64,000 nucleotides of DNA from Streptomyces sp. NBC_00708 (GCA_036226585.1 CP108997.1:6572001-6636000); one strand, 5' to 3'. Positions 16,913 to 25,641 are shown, counted from the stretch's first letter. Translations and numbers: made by a program. Notes: a model not told the origin generated them from the letters alone.

Positions 16913-17836
16913 ATGCCCCATTCGGGTAAGCACCGCCGTCCCAAGTCCAGCACCATCGCCCGTGGCGTCGTCGCCGCGAGCGCCGGCGGAGCCGTCATCG
17001 CGCTTCCGCTGCTCGGCGCCACCGGTGCCCACGCCGCGGAGCAGTCCGCCCCGGCCGCCTCGAAGTCGGTCGCCGCGCACACCGCCCCGGCCAAGCCCGC
17101 GAAGAGCACCGGCACCACCACCTACTCCGTGGTCTCCGGCGACTACCTGTCGAAGATCGCGGCCCAGCACCACCTCAAGGGCGGCTGGCACAAGCTGTAC
17201 CAGGACAACCGCGAGGTCGTCGGCGAGAACCCGAGCCTGATCTTCCCGGGCATGAAGCTGACGCTCGGCGCCAAGGCGGCCCCGGCCGCCGCCACCCCGT
17301 CCAAGGCCCCGGCCGAGACGGCGGAGAAGACCGCGCCCAAGGCCGAGACCAAGGCCGCGCCCAAGGTCGAGACGAAGACCGAGGCGCAGACCGAGGCCAA
17401 GACCGAGGCCCCGGCCACCCAGGACAACGCCTCCGGCTACGTCCACCCGGTCCCGGGCAACCACACCACCGCCTACCGCGCCTCCGGTGCCAACTGGTCC
17501 AGCGGCAGCCACACCGGCATCGACTTCCCCGTCGCCACCGGCACCAGCGTGAAGGCCATCACCTCCGGCACCGTCGTCACCGCCGGCTGGGGCGGCGCCT
17601 ACGGCAACCAGGTCGTCATCAAGCACGCCGACGGCCACTACTCCCAGTACGGCCACATGTCCTCGCTCTCCGTCTCGGCGGGCCAGACCGTGACCGCGGG
17701 CCAGCAGGTCGGCCTCTCCGGTGCCACCGGCAACGCCACCGGCCCGCACCTGCACTTCGAGATCCGCACCGGCCCGGAGTACGGCTCGGACATCGACCCG
17801 ATCGCCTACCTGGCGTCGCACGGGATCAACGTCTGA
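16913..17836 (+). CDS. Secreted LysM / M23 peptidoglycan endopeptidase
   Basis: A 307-residue secreted enzyme. A signal peptide covers about residues 1-42 (hydrophobic core around VVAASAGGAVIALPLLG, cleavage after AHA). A LysM-type domain follows at about 68-123 (YSVVSGDYLSKIAAQHHL), then an Ala/Lys/Glu-rich linker with repeated KxETK units, then a lysostaphin-like M23 domain. Zinc ligands are visible: H200 and D204 (HTGIDF) and H281 (HLHFE, H279-E283). It should cut cross-links in peptidoglycan during growth or germination. A c-di-AMP riboswitch precedes it and a strong terminator follows. Confidence 0.93.
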   Translation: MPHSGKHRRPKSSTIARGVVAASAGGAVIALPLLGATGAHAAEQSAPAASKSVAAHTAPAKPAKSTGTTTYSVVSGDYLSKIAAQHHLKGGWHKLYQDNREVVGENPSLIFPGMKLTLGAKAAPAAATPSKAPAETAEKTAPKAETKAAPKVETKTEAQTEAKTEAPATQDNASGYVHPVPGNHTTAYRASGANWSSGSHTGIDFPVATGTSVKAITSGTVVTAGWGGAYGNQVVIKHADGHYSQYGHMSSLSVSAGQTVTAGQQVGLSGATGNATGPHLHFEIRTGPEYGSDIDPIAYLASHGINV

Positions 17837-17883
17837 TCCAGCAGACGGTCCCGGCCCGGTGATCCGGGCCACGGAACGGCAGG

Positions 17884-17917
17884 AGAGGGGCGGTGCGCGG
17901 CGGCGCACCGCCCCTCT
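17884..17917 (+). terminator. Terminator after the LysM/M23 gene
   Basis: Perfect 15-bp stem (17884-17898 with 17903-17917) with a 4-nt loop, 48 nt after the stop codon. Confidence 0.9.
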
Positions 17918-17942
17918 GCTTATTCCCCCTTTACCGAAAACT

Positions 17943-17970
17943 GACCGGGTGGTTTATCTCACCACCCGTC
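17943..17970. other. Second hairpin upstream of the SGNH hydrolase gene
   Basis: GACCGGGTGG (17943-17952) pairs with CCACCCGTC (17962-17970) apart from one bulged base, around an AT-rich loop. It may be a back-up terminator for the M23 gene or an operator in the promoter of the SGNH gene. Confidence 0.35.
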
Positions 17971-18017
17971 AACCCCTTATTACGGTCGCGTAGGTCACAT
18001 TCCGGGGTGCAGGATAA

Positions 18018-18878
18018 GTGCTCGTGGCAGACGATTCGAACAACCTTCAACAGGGCGCCGACGACCGACAGGGCGCCATCGGGTCGTACGCGGCGATTGG
18101 CGACAGCTTCACCGAGGGAGTCGGCGACCCCGGCCCGGACGGAACCTTCGTCGGCTGGGCCGACCGGCTCGCGGTACTCCTCGCGGACCGGCTCCCGGAC
18201 CCCGGCATTCCGGCGGACGCCGTGGGCTCAGCCGTTTCCGCGCACGGGAATTTCCGGTACGCCAATCTCGCCGTACGAGGACGCCTCCTCGACCAGATAG
18301 TCGAGGAGCAGGTGCCCCGCGCCAAGGAACTCGCCCCCGATCTGGTGAGCTTCTGCGCCGGCGGCAACGACATCATCCGGCCGGGCACCGACCCCGACGA
18401 CGTGGCCGAACGCTTCGAGCGCGCGGTCGCCGACCTCACGCGGTCGGTCGGCACCGTCATGGTCACCACCGGTTTCGACACCCGTGGCGTCCCCGTGCTG
18501 CGCCATCTGCGCGGCAAGATCGCCACCTACACCGCGCACGTCCGGGCCATCGCCGACCGCTACGACTGCCCGGTCCTCGACCTGTGGTCGCTGCGCTCGG
18601 TGCAGGACCGGCGCGCCTGGGACGGCGACCGGCTGCACCTGTCGCCCGAGGGGCACACCCGGGTCGCGCTGCGCGCCGCCCAGGTCCTCGGCCTCGATGT
18701 GCCGGCCGACCCGGACCAGCCCTGGCCGCCGCAGCCCCCGCGCGGCACGCTGGAGATCCGGCGCGACGACATCCACTGGGCGCGCGAATACCTGGTCCCG
18801 TGGATCGGACGACGGCTGCGCGGCGAGTCCTCCGGGGACCACGTCGAGCCCAAGCGGCCCGACCTGCTGCCGCTCTGA
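18018..18878 (+). CDS. SGNH/GDSL-family hydrolase
   Basis: The four SGNH blocks are present: GDSFTEG with the nucleophile S30, a Gly in block II, GGND (block III) and DRLHLSPEGH with the Asp/His pair (block V). It is 286 aa without a signal peptide, so probably a cytoplasmic esterase or acyl-hydrolase; substrate unknown. The GTG at 18018 follows AGGA closely; the next GTG at 18024 has better spacing. It is convergent with the STM4011 gene, with only 14 nt between stops. Confidence 0.88.
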   Translation: MLVADDSNNLQQGADDRQGAIGSYAAIGDSFTEGVGDPGPDGTFVGWADRLAVLLADRLPDPGIPADAVGSAVSAHGNFRYANLAVRGRLLDQIVEEQVPRAKELAPDLVSFCAGGNDIIRPGTDPDDVAERFERAVADLTRSVGTVMVTTGFDTRGVPVLRHLRGKIATYTAHVRAIADRYDCPVLDLWSLRSVQDRRAWDGDRLHLSPEGHTRVALRAAQVLGLDVPADPDQPWPPQPPRGTLEIRRDDIHWAREYLVPWIGRRLRGESSGDHVEPKRPDLLPL

Positions 18879-18892
18879 CGGACCCGCTGTCC

Positions 18893-19786
18893 TCAGTCGC
18901 CCCGCGACCGCGTCGCGGCGACCGGGGACAGCGGCAGCGCCGCCGGAATACGCTCCAGCACCCCGCCCGCGAACACGTCGTACAGCGGCAGCGTCTCCAG
19001 GTGCACATAGCCGATGTGACAGTCGCACACGGCGAGCGGGCACGCCTTCGGCCCCAGCGCCCGGCGGTAGCTCCCGTCGTACAGATTGCCCAGCTCCGCC
19101 CGCACGAAGTGGCAGCGGCGCACCGTGCCCTCCCCGTCGACCGAGATCACCGACTCACCGGTCCGGCACGGCAGCCCCGCCGAGCGGTGCGGATGGCGGC
19201 TGTACGGGAACAACGGGTCGATCGCCGTCCACCGCTCCGCCTCCTCGTCCGTGTAGGTGTGCCCCTCGGCCGCGTTGACCCAGAGGTAGACCTCGTCCGC
19301 GAGCGCCGCCCGCAGCCGCCGCGCCTCGTCGAGATGGGCGTCGAGCCCCACGACACCCACGCTGTGCCGGACCCCGAGGCCCCGCAGCTCCGCGCACCGG
19401 GCGAGGAAACGCTCGTACGGCGTCTGCCCCGGGTGGTACGTGCACCACAGCGCGATCCGCTCGCGGGCCGCCTCCGGGGCCTCGGCCAGCCACCGCGTAC
19501 GGCCGCTCAGGTTCGTCTGGACTGCGACCCGGCGCACATGCGCCAGCCCCGCCAGCTCCACGATCGCCCGGCGGTACCAGGACCGCACCAGCCCCTCGCC
19601 CCACGGTGTGAACAGCACCGAGATCCGGTCACCGGTCTGCTCCGCCACCCACGCCGTGAACCGCTCCAGCGCCGCCCGGTCCGCCCGCAGCTGCTCCCCG
19701 CTGTCGCGCCGCTTGGCGAACGGGCAGTAAGGGCAGTCGTAGTCGCACGAGGCGAGCGGGCCCCGGTAGAGAATCGTCAGGTCCAT
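18893..19786 (-). CDS. STM4011 family radical SAM protein
   Basis: Radical SAM enzyme of 297 aa named for its Salmonella relative STM4011. The cluster motif CDYDCPYC (C14, C18, C21) is at the extreme N-terminus; later conserved blocks include FTPWGEGL, QTNLSG and a C-terminal cysteine group (RRCHFVRAELGNLYDG, CPLAVCDCHIGYVH) that could bind a second iron-sulfur cluster, as in SPASM-like enzymes. The reaction is unknown. It is the last gene of a five-family operon, 7 nt after STM4012. Confidence 0.9.
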   Translation of the reverse strand: MDLTILYRGPLASCDYDCPYCPFAKRRDSGEQLRADRAALERFTAWVAEQTGDRISVLFTPWGEGLVRSWYRRAIVELAGLAHVRRVAVQTNLSGRTRWLAEAPEAARERIALWCTYHPGQTPYERFLARCAELRGLGVRHSVGVVGLDAHLDEARRLRAALADEVYLWVNAAEGHTYTDEEAERWTAIDPLFPYSRHPHRSAGLPCRTGESVISVDGEGTVRRCHFVRAELGNLYDGSYRRALGPKACPLAVCDCHIGYVHLETLPLYDVFAGGVLERIPAALPLSPVAATRSRGD

Positions 19787-19793
19787 GGGTGAC

Positions 19794-21143
19794 TCACTTC
19801 AGCTCGTACGCGGCCATCGCGGCCCGCACGGCGGGGGAGAAGAGTTCGGGCCCCAGCGCGTCGGAGTACGCCAGTCCCTCGGGCGACAGCCGCAGCAGCC
19901 CCCGCGCCCCCGCGTCGAGCCAGCCCCGGGCCTCGAACCGGGCCAGCTCCTCGGGGAAGTCCTCGTACGGCGAGGTGCCGAACCGCTCGCGGTAGTCCTC
20001 CAACGGCATGCCCTTGGCCTGGAGCACCGACTGGAGGAGATGGCGGCGGCGCGCCTCGTCCCCGTCGGTGTACCGCCCCACCTCGGCACGGGAGAAGTCG
20101 CCGGTGGCCGTGTAGGCGTCGATGATGCCCCGCACCTCGCTCATCCGCACCGCGTAGTCGAACGAGTAGTGCAGCCGCGAGGTGTACGAACGGGCGCCGC
20201 AGCCCAGGCCGATCATGCCGTCCGTCTGGCAGGCGTAGTCGTCGGGCCCGTCGGCGCGCGGGGCGTCGGCGCGGCGGAACATCCGCATCGACACCTGCTG
20301 GTAGCCGTGCGCCAGGAGGTGGTCGCGGCCCGCCCGGTACAGGCGCAGGCGCTGTTCGTCCCAGGCCGCGTCGGCCTCTCCGGGCGAGAGCTTGCCGAGC
20401 GCGGTCAGCGGGCGCACGTACAGCGGGTAGAGGTACAGCTCCTCCGGCCGCCACCGCAGCGCCGCGTCCAGCGAGGTGCGCCAGGTCCGCTCGGTCTGGC
20501 CGGCTATGCCGTAGATGAGGTCGATATTGAGGACCGGGATGGACGTCTCCCGGATGAGGTCCAGGGCGCGCTCCACGTCGGCGGCGTGCTGCGGTCGCAC
20601 CGCCGCGCGGGCCTCGGCCTCCACGAAGCTCTGCACCCCGATGCTGATCCTGGTGGTGCCCCGCTCGGCGAGCACGGCCAGCCGGTCGGCGGTCGCGGTG
20701 GACGGGGAGGTCTCCACGGACAGCGGCACGGACCGCAGATCGGCGCCCATGCGCTTCTCCGCGATGTCGCACAGCCGCTCCAGCTCGCCCGCCGTCAGGA
20801 ACGTGGGCGTGCCCCCGCCGAACGCCGCCGCGGCGAACCGCACCGGCTCGCCGTCGCCCAGCGCGTCCCGTACGGCGGTCGCCTGCCGGTCCAGCGCGTC
20901 GAGATAGCGCGAGGTCAGCTCGTCGGGCGCGCCGATGCGGGTGAAGAGGTTGCAGAAGCCGCAGCGGACCTCGCAGAACGGGATGTGCAGGTACAGGGAG
21001 AGCGCGTCCTTGCGTTCCCCCGCCCACAGCTCGCTCAACGCCGGCCGCCCGCCGGGCTGCCCGTCGAGCGGACGGTACGCCGTCTTGTGCGGATAGGCGT
21101 ACACATAGCTCTCGTACGGGCGGACGGTCTGCGTCACGGTCAT
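19794..21143 (-). CDS. STM4012 family radical SAM protein (HemW-like)
   Basis: This 449-residue protein has a radical SAM core with C57, C61 and C64 (CEVRCGFC after LYLHIPF), FGGGTPTFL, the SAM-binding EtSP segment, and a C-terminal HemW/HemN-like region (QTDGMIGLGCGARSYTS). HemW relatives bind or insert haem, and HemN is coproporphyrinogen dehydrogenase, but the STM4012 branch has no assigned reaction. The ATG at 21143 overlaps the end of STM4013 by 4 nt. The frame stays open far upstream, but that part lies inside STM4013 and is not used. Confidence 0.9.
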   Translation of the reverse strand: MTVTQTVRPYESYVYAYPHKTAYRPLDGQPGGRPALSELWAGERKDALSLYLHIPFCEVRCGFCNLFTRIGAPDELTSRYLDALDRQATAVRDALGDGEPVRFAAAAFGGGTPTFLTAGELERLCDIAEKRMGADLRSVPLSVETSPSTATADRLAVLAERGTTRISIGVQSFVEAEARAAVRPQHAADVERALDLIRETSIPVLNIDLIYGIAGQTERTWRTSLDAALRWRPEELYLYPLYVRPLTALGKLSPGEADAAWDEQRLRLYRAGRDHLLAHGYQQVSMRMFRRADAPRADGPDDYACQTDGMIGLGCGARSYTSRLHYSFDYAVRMSEVRGIIDAYTATGDFSRAEVGRYTDGDEARRRHLLQSVLQAKGMPLEDYRERFGTSPYEDFPEELARFEARGWLDAGARGLLRLSPEGLAYSDALGPELFSPAVRAAMAAYELK

Positions 21144-22000
21144 CGGACGGCCCCCGGTTCCAGGAAGAAGTGGGCGTACGGAACGGTCCAGACGGACTTG
21201 TGGCCGAGCCGGTGACCGGTGTAGCCGTCGTCGCCGTAGGCCGTGCCGTGGTCGGAGCAGACGATGGCGAAGGTGGGGCGGCGGCTGCTCGCGGCGGCGA
21301 GGAGCCGGCCGATATGGGCGTCCACGTACTCCAGGGCGGCGGCGTGCGTCTCGCGGCTGTCGCCGGCGTCGCGGGTCGCCCCGGGCTGGTGGAACCAGTT
21401 CGGCTGGTGGAGCGCGGAGACGTTGACGAAGAGGAACAGCCGCTGGTCCGGCGGCAGCGCGGCGACCACCTTCTCGGCGCGGGTCACCTGCGCCTCGAAC
21501 GAGGTGGGCGAGGCCACCCCGAACTCCGGCTCCCAGTGGGCCTCCTGGAACATCCCGGGCAGCACCGAGCCGAGCGGCCCCCGCAGGTTGAAGAAGCCGA
21601 CCCCGCCGATGCACACCGTCCGGTACCCCTCCTTCGCGAGCCCCGAGACCAGGTCCGGGGTGTCGAACACGAAAGTGCGGTCCGCCGTGGTCTCGCTGCC
21701 GGCGAAGCGCGCGGCGAACAGCCGGGGATGCGGGCCCGGCGCGGCCGGGGTGGGCAGGAACCCGGCGAAGATCGCCTGGTGCGAGGCGTAGGTGAAGCTG
21801 CCCGGGGCGTGCCGCTCCTCCCAGACGCCGCCCGGCAGATGGCGGGCCAGATGCGGGATGCGCCCGGCGGCGGCCAGTTCGGCCGCGACGTCGTACCGCA
21901 GCGTGTCCAGGGTGATGAGCAGCAGGTCGTGGCTGCCCACGACCTCGCTCATATCGGGGGCGGAGGCGCCGGAGCAGCGCTCAGGGGGTTGTGCTGACAC
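21140..22000 (-). CDS. STM4013/SEN3800 family hydrolase (alkaline phosphatase superfamily)
   Basis: The fold is that of sulfatases, phosphopentomutases and alkaline phosphatases. LLLITLDTLRYD carries the first metal/nucleophile region (D32, T33) and CSDHGTAYGDDGYTGH the second metal site. Family members hydrolyse or transfer phosphate or sulfate esters; the substrate here is unknown. The GTG at 22000 has AAGGA six bases upstream and overlaps the STM4014 end by 20 nt; an internal ATG at 21952 has no ribosome binding site. The last codons overlap the STM4012 start. Confidence 0.88.
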   Translation of the reverse strand: MSAQPPERCSGASAPDMSEVVGSHDLLLITLDTLRYDVAAELAAAGRIPHLARHLPGGVWEERHAPGSFTYASHQAIFAGFLPTPAAPGPHPRLFAARFAGSETTADRTFVFDTPDLVSGLAKEGYRTVCIGGVGFFNLRGPLGSVLPGMFQEAHWEPEFGVASPTSFEAQVTRAEKVVAALPPDQRLFLFVNVSALHQPNWFHQPGATRDAGDSRETHAAALEYVDAHIGRLLAAASSRRPTFAIVCSDHGTAYGDDGYTGHRLGHKSVWTVPYAHFFLEPGAVR

Positions 22001-23126
22001 GGTGGTTCCTTGTCCGGTCCAGTACGGCGGCGACCTGCGCCGCGTAGGTGTCCAGGCCCTCGGCGCCGCTGCCGGGCAGGCCGGTGAGGCGGGGCAGCAG
22101 GTCTCCGAAGGCGTTGACTTCGCCGACGGCGAAGCGCCGCCAGCCGGTCAGGGGCAGCAGGTCGACGCCGACGCACAGCGTGTCCGGGAAGGCGGCGGCT
22201 GCCCGTTCGCAGACGGCCAGGGCCTCGCCCCAGCTGCCGCCCGCCGCCTCGATCGCCGCCCGTACCCCGGCGAGGTCGCCGCGCGCCCCGCCGAGGTGCA
22301 GATTGGTCATGGGTGAGCCGCTGGTGCGGACCACGGCGTGGGTGGCCCGGCCGGCGACCACGACGACCCGCAGGTCGGCGGCCCGGCCCCGCTGGGTGGC
22401 CTTGGGCAGCCAGCGCTCGATGTGCAGCCCGTCCGGGGCCAGCGCGTCGACGATCGCCGCGACCTCGCGTTCCGTGGTGCAGCGGCGGACCCGCAGCGAG
22501 TTGTGGAGCCGGCCGGCGGGGTCCCGCTCGACGGACGTGGTCGCCTGCACTCGGCCCCCGCCGGCCGTTTCCACGGCGAGCACGCCGGAGGCGGACGAGC
22601 CGTGCGCGGGTTTCACGAAGACCCGGGGCATGCGGTGGGCGGTCATCAGGGCGCGCACCTCGTCCCAGCCGCGTACGGGCGCCCCGGCCGGGCCCGAGGT
22701 CGGCGAGGCGGGCACGGGCACCCCGGCGGCCTCCAGCACCCCGTGGCACAGCCGCTTGTCGAACATCACCGCGATGTCGGCCGGGCCGTCCAGCAGCAGG
22801 GCGCCCGCGTCCGCCGCCGCCCGTGCCACCTCGCGTACGGCGGCGGTGAACCGCGCGTACCAGAGGGCGGAACCCTCCACCCGGGTCGGCTCGTCGGCCC
22901 CGCGCAGCAGCCGGTCCACCTCCGCGTCCTCGCCGGGTGACTCGATGCGCACGGTCTCCCCTGGCAGGAAACGCGCCCCGTCCCGCAGGACGTCCAGCCA
23001 GGCGACCGTACGCGCCTCGGGCAGCCCGGCGGCGGCCACCGCGTCCTGGAAGAGGGAGACGCGGCGGCTGCCCGGATTGCCGACGACCGCGAGACGCGGC
23101 GGCCCGCTACTCGCTGACGGCGACAT
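21981..23126 (-). CDS. STM4014 family protein, ATP-grasp fold
   Basis: A 381-residue protein with ATP-grasp features: FVKPAHGSSASGV (nucleotide-binding lysine and flexible loop), LHIERWLPKATQRGRAADLRV, and the C-terminal metal site FAVGEVNAFGD with the paired Glu and Asn. ATP-grasp enzymes make amide or similar bonds through acyl-phosphate intermediates, so this is the most likely ligase of the operon. The ATG at 23126 is chosen because upstream sequence is the antiparallel frame of STM4015. It overlaps the STM4015 end by 20 nt, implying coupled translation. Confidence 0.87.
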   Translation of the reverse strand: MSPSASSGPPRLAVVGNPGSRRVSLFQDAVAAAGLPEARTVAWLDVLRDGARFLPGETVRIESPGEDAEVDRLLRGADEPTRVEGSALWYARFTAAVREVARAAADAGALLLDGPADIAVMFDKRLCHGVLEAAGVPVPASPTSGPAGAPVRGWDEVRALMTAHRMPRVFVKPAHGSSASGVLAVETAGGGRVQATTSVERDPAGRLHNSLRVRRCTTEREVAAIVDALAPDGLHIERWLPKATQRGRAADLRVVVVAGRATHAVVRTSGSPMTNLHLGGARGDLAGVRAAIEAAGGSWGEALAVCERAAAAFPDTLCVGVDLLPLTGWRRFAVGEVNAFGDLLPRLTGLPGSGAEGLDTYAAQVAAVLDRTRNHRVSTTP

Positions 23127-24081
23127 AGCGGGAGTCGTCCTCGTCCTCGGGGTCCCAGTCGTCCGCCTCTTCGAGGTCGACGTGGACGTCGTGGCGCTCG
23201 GACAGCTCCTTGAAGCGCTCCACGACCGGGTCGGTGAGGTAGTGGTGGTGCAGGTCGAGGCCGCCCAGATGGGTGAGCGGCTGACCGTCGAGCAGGGCCA
23301 GGGCGCCCGTGTCGCTGAGGGTGCCCATCGAGAGCGCCAGGTACTCCAGTTGTGCGACGACGGGAGCCGAGGCGACCGCCGCGGCGATCTCGTCCTGGAT
23401 CTCACTGTTCTGCAGCCCGAGATGACGCAGCCGGGGGAAGCCGCCCCCGGACAGCAGCGGGGCCATGTCCGCCACCGTGGCGTCCCCCGAATACCACTGG
23501 GAGCCGAGCCACAGCTCCAGTCGCTCCAGCGCGGGCAGTTCGCAGGCGCCGACCGCGCGCACGACATGACCGGGCAGGCCGCCGGACTCGAAGCGCAGGG
23601 ACTTCAACGCCTCGTGCCGCACCGGGTGCAGCTCCAGCGTCTCCTCGTTCAGCCCGCTGCCACCGCCCCGTACCACCAGCTCCACCAGGCGGGGGAACGC
23701 CTGGAGCACCGGCGTGATGTCGCACATCCGCAGCCACGACACCTCGCACTCCTCGCCCACGACATCGGCGAGGAACAGGGCGCGCAGAGCCGGGAAACGG
23801 GCGGCGTCCGACGCGATCCGCTCCACCACGGGAGCGAGCGAGCTGTACTCCCCCTGCCACCAGGGGCCGATCACCAGGGCGCGTACCTGCGCCGGGTCGA
23901 CCTTTTCCAGGAAGTGCTGCCAGACCTCGGCGAACTCAGGACCCTCCCAGGTGCATTCCAGCCGCCACGCTATGGAGTCCGCCGTGGGCAGCGTCGCGGG
24001 CCACGGGCGGTCGTCGCCCGCTTCCGGCAGGGTGAAGACGGGCATGCCGTGAAAGGAGCAGGGGTGATCGATGCCGTTCAT
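23107..24081 (-). CDS. STM4015 family leucine-rich-repeat protein (copy A)
   Basis: A 324-residue protein. The N-terminal about 100 residues contain WPATLPTADSIAWRLECTWEG and VDPAQVRALVIGPWWQ. The rest is an array of bacterial-type leucine-rich repeats (LPALERLELWLGSQWYSG, FPRLRHLGLQNSEIQDE, LTHLGGLDLHHHYLTDP), ending in RYVAVSE. LRR arrays bind proteins or peptides, so this may be a scaffold or substrate receptor for the enzymes encoded downstream. The ATG at 24081 lies 7 nt after copy B. It is a clear paralogue of copy B. Confidence 0.87.
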   Translation of the reverse strand: MNGIDHPCSFHGMPVFTLPEAGDDRPWPATLPTADSIAWRLECTWEGPEFAEVWQHFLEKVDPAQVRALVIGPWWQGEYSSLAPVVERIASDAARFPALRALFLADVVGEECEVSWLRMCDITPVLQAFPRLVELVVRGGGSGLNEETLELHPVRHEALKSLRFESGGLPGHVVRAVGACELPALERLELWLGSQWYSGDATVADMAPLLSGGGFPRLRHLGLQNSEIQDEIAAAVASAPVVAQLEYLALSMGTLSDTGALALLDGQPLTHLGGLDLHHHYLTDPVVERFKELSERHDVHVDLEEADDWDPEDEDDSRYVAVSE

Positions 24082-24088
24082 CGCGTCG

Positions 24089-25036
24089 TCACTCCGAGAC
24101 CGTGACGTACCGGCCCGCCGGGCCCCGGTTGTCCCACGGCTCACAGCGCTCCGAGAGGTCCACCCGCACCCCGTGCGGCGCCAGCGCCTCGGTGACGCGG
24201 CGCTCCATCGGCTCGGTGAGGAAGTGGTGATGCAGGTCGAGCACGTCGAGATGGGTCAGCGGCTGCCCCTCCAGGAGAGCGGCGGCGCCCTCGTCGCCGA
24301 GCGTGCCGCAGGACAGGTCCAGGGTGCGCAGCCGGGCCACCAGCGGGGCCGGGGCGAGAGCCGCCGCGATCTCGTTCTGGATCTCGCTGTTGCGCAGGCC
24401 GAGGTGGTGCAGCGCGGGGAAGCGCGTACCGGACAGCAGCGGCGCCAGGTCCGCCACATCGGCGTCGCCGCCGTACGCCGAGACGCCGAGCCACAGGTCC
24501 AGCCGCTCCAGCGCGGGCAGTTCGCTGTCCAGGACGCCGCGCACGACCTCGCGCGGCAGCCCGCCCGTCTCGATGGTGAGCGCCCGCAGCCGCTCGTGCT
24601 TCGTGGGCGGGAAGACCAGCTCGGAGCCGCCGCGCACACCCAGCTCCACCAGCGCGGGGAAGGCGCCCAGCAGCGCCGTGACATCGCTCTGCTCGATCCA
24701 GGAGATCTCCGCCTCCTCCATCGTCAGATCCCCGACGAACACCGCCTCCAGCGACGTCAGCCGGGCGGCCGCGGCGATGACGAGACCGATCGGGTACGAG
24801 GACTTCTCCTCGTACGACTCGCCCCACTGGCCGATGATCAGGGCGCGGACACCCGACGGATCGACCTCGTCCAGGAAGGCGTTGAACTCCTCCTCCCAGG
24901 TGCCCTCGTCCTCGTAGGCGTCGATCGAGACCCGCCAGGCGGCGGCGTCGGCGGCAGGCCGGGGGCCGCCGTCCGTCCCGGACTGGAAATCGACGGCCGG
25001 AAGGCCGAGCAACTCGTGCAGGTGATCCACGGACAT
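24089..25036 (-). CDS. STM4015 family leucine-rich-repeat protein (copy B)
   Basis: A 315-residue paralogue of the adjacent LRR gene, with the same order of elements: a VDPSGVRALIIGQW segment, LPALERLDLWLGVSAYGG, FPALHHLGLRNSEIQNE, LTHLDVLDLHHHFLTEP and the C-terminal RYVTVSE. It is the first gene of the leftward operon. An AGGAGC site precedes the ATG at 25036; the frame extends 14 codons upstream without one. Divergence between copies is spread throughout, so the duplication is not recent, and both are probably maintained. Confidence 0.87.
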   Translation of the reverse strand: MSVDHLHELLGLPAVDFQSGTDGGPRPAADAAAWRVSIDAYEDEGTWEEEFNAFLDEVDPSGVRALIIGQWGESYEEKSSYPIGLVIAAAARLTSLEAVFVGDLTMEEAEISWIEQSDVTALLGAFPALVELGVRGGSELVFPPTKHERLRALTIETGGLPREVVRGVLDSELPALERLDLWLGVSAYGGDADVADLAPLLSGTRFPALHHLGLRNSEIQNEIAAALAPAPLVARLRTLDLSCGTLGDEGAAALLEGQPLTHLDVLDLHHHFLTEPMERRVTEALAPHGVRVDLSERCEPWDNRGPAGRYVTVSE

Positions 25037-25094
25037 GGCCCTGAGCTCCTGGTGACGGCGACGGGTTGATGTCCGCAAGGTCTATCAAGGCCCA

Positions 25095-25148
25095 CTGACA
25101 ACGGCGTGACCGGCCCCTGTCCCGGACGGCTCGGCGGCCGATTGTCAG
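25095..25148. promoter_or_regulatory. Divergent control region with mirrored TTGTCAG boxes
   Basis: The 176-nt region between the leftward STM operon and the rightward small-protein gene has CTGACAA at 25095-25101 and its exact reverse complement TTGTCAG at 25142-25148. Each box reads TTGTCA towards the gene it precedes, consistent with two divergent -35 elements or two half-sites of a shared regulator. Convincing -10 boxes are not obvious. Confidence 0.4.
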
Positions 25149-25212
25149 ACCCCCGCCGTAGCGTTTTCGATGTGGCCGGCACAGCGGGTGCAGCCACGGA
25201 GGGGAGAGGTCT

Positions 25213-25539
25213 GTGTACCGGCAGGGCGATGTACTGATCGTGCCACTGGAGGAGTCGGCGGTGCCCGCGCAGCACCTGGAGGCGGCGGGCGAACTGCGCG
25301 ACGCGCGGGGCCGGCTGGTGCTCGCGCTCGGCGAGGTGACCGGACACGCGCACGCCGTGCCGGGGCCCGGCCGGCTGATCCGGGAGAGCGGGGTGTTCGG
25401 CCCGATGCTGCTCCACCTCCCCGAGGGCGGGCGCGTGGTGCACGAGGAGCACGCCACGATCCCGCTGCCCCAGGGCTGGTTCCGCGTCGTGCGCCAGCGG
25501 GAGTACGCGCCGGGGGCGGTCCGCATCGTCGCGGACTGA
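25213..25539 (+). CDS. Small conserved beta-rich protein with His clusters, unknown function
   Basis: A 108-residue protein I cannot assign to a named family. It is strand-rich and contains TGHAHAV (H45, H47) and VVHEEHATIPLPQGW (H77, H80), followed by RQREY. The spacing of the two His clusters suggests a metal-binding, cupin-like barrel. The GTG start at 25213 has GGGGAGAGG upstream. It is divergent from the LRR/radical SAM operon and is followed 102 nt later by the DUF6745 gene in the same direction, suggesting a two-gene unit. Confidence 0.7.
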   Translation: MYRQGDVLIVPLEESAVPAQHLEAAGELRDARGRLVLALGEVTGHAHAVPGPGRLIRESGVFGPMLLHLPEGGRVVHEEHATIPLPQGWFRVVRQREYAPGAVRIVAD

Positions 25540-25641
25540 GCACCCGGTCCGGCCTCGAAGGCCGGGCGCGGCGGGCAGTACCGCAGGACCGATGACTGCG
25601 GGATCAGAGAATCTGAGCGGAACAGGGGACGGGGACAACCG

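Noticed and set aside
17281..17430. Tandem nucleotide repeat in the LysM/M23 gene
   Set aside because: The repetition is a Lys/Glu/Ala-rich protein linker (KxETK units), normal for secreted peptidases, not a CRISPR or mobile repeat.
21144..21614. Upstream extension of the STM4012 gene to 21614
   Set aside because: The extra frame lies within STM4013 and is its shadow; the ATG at 21143 begins the family N-terminus.
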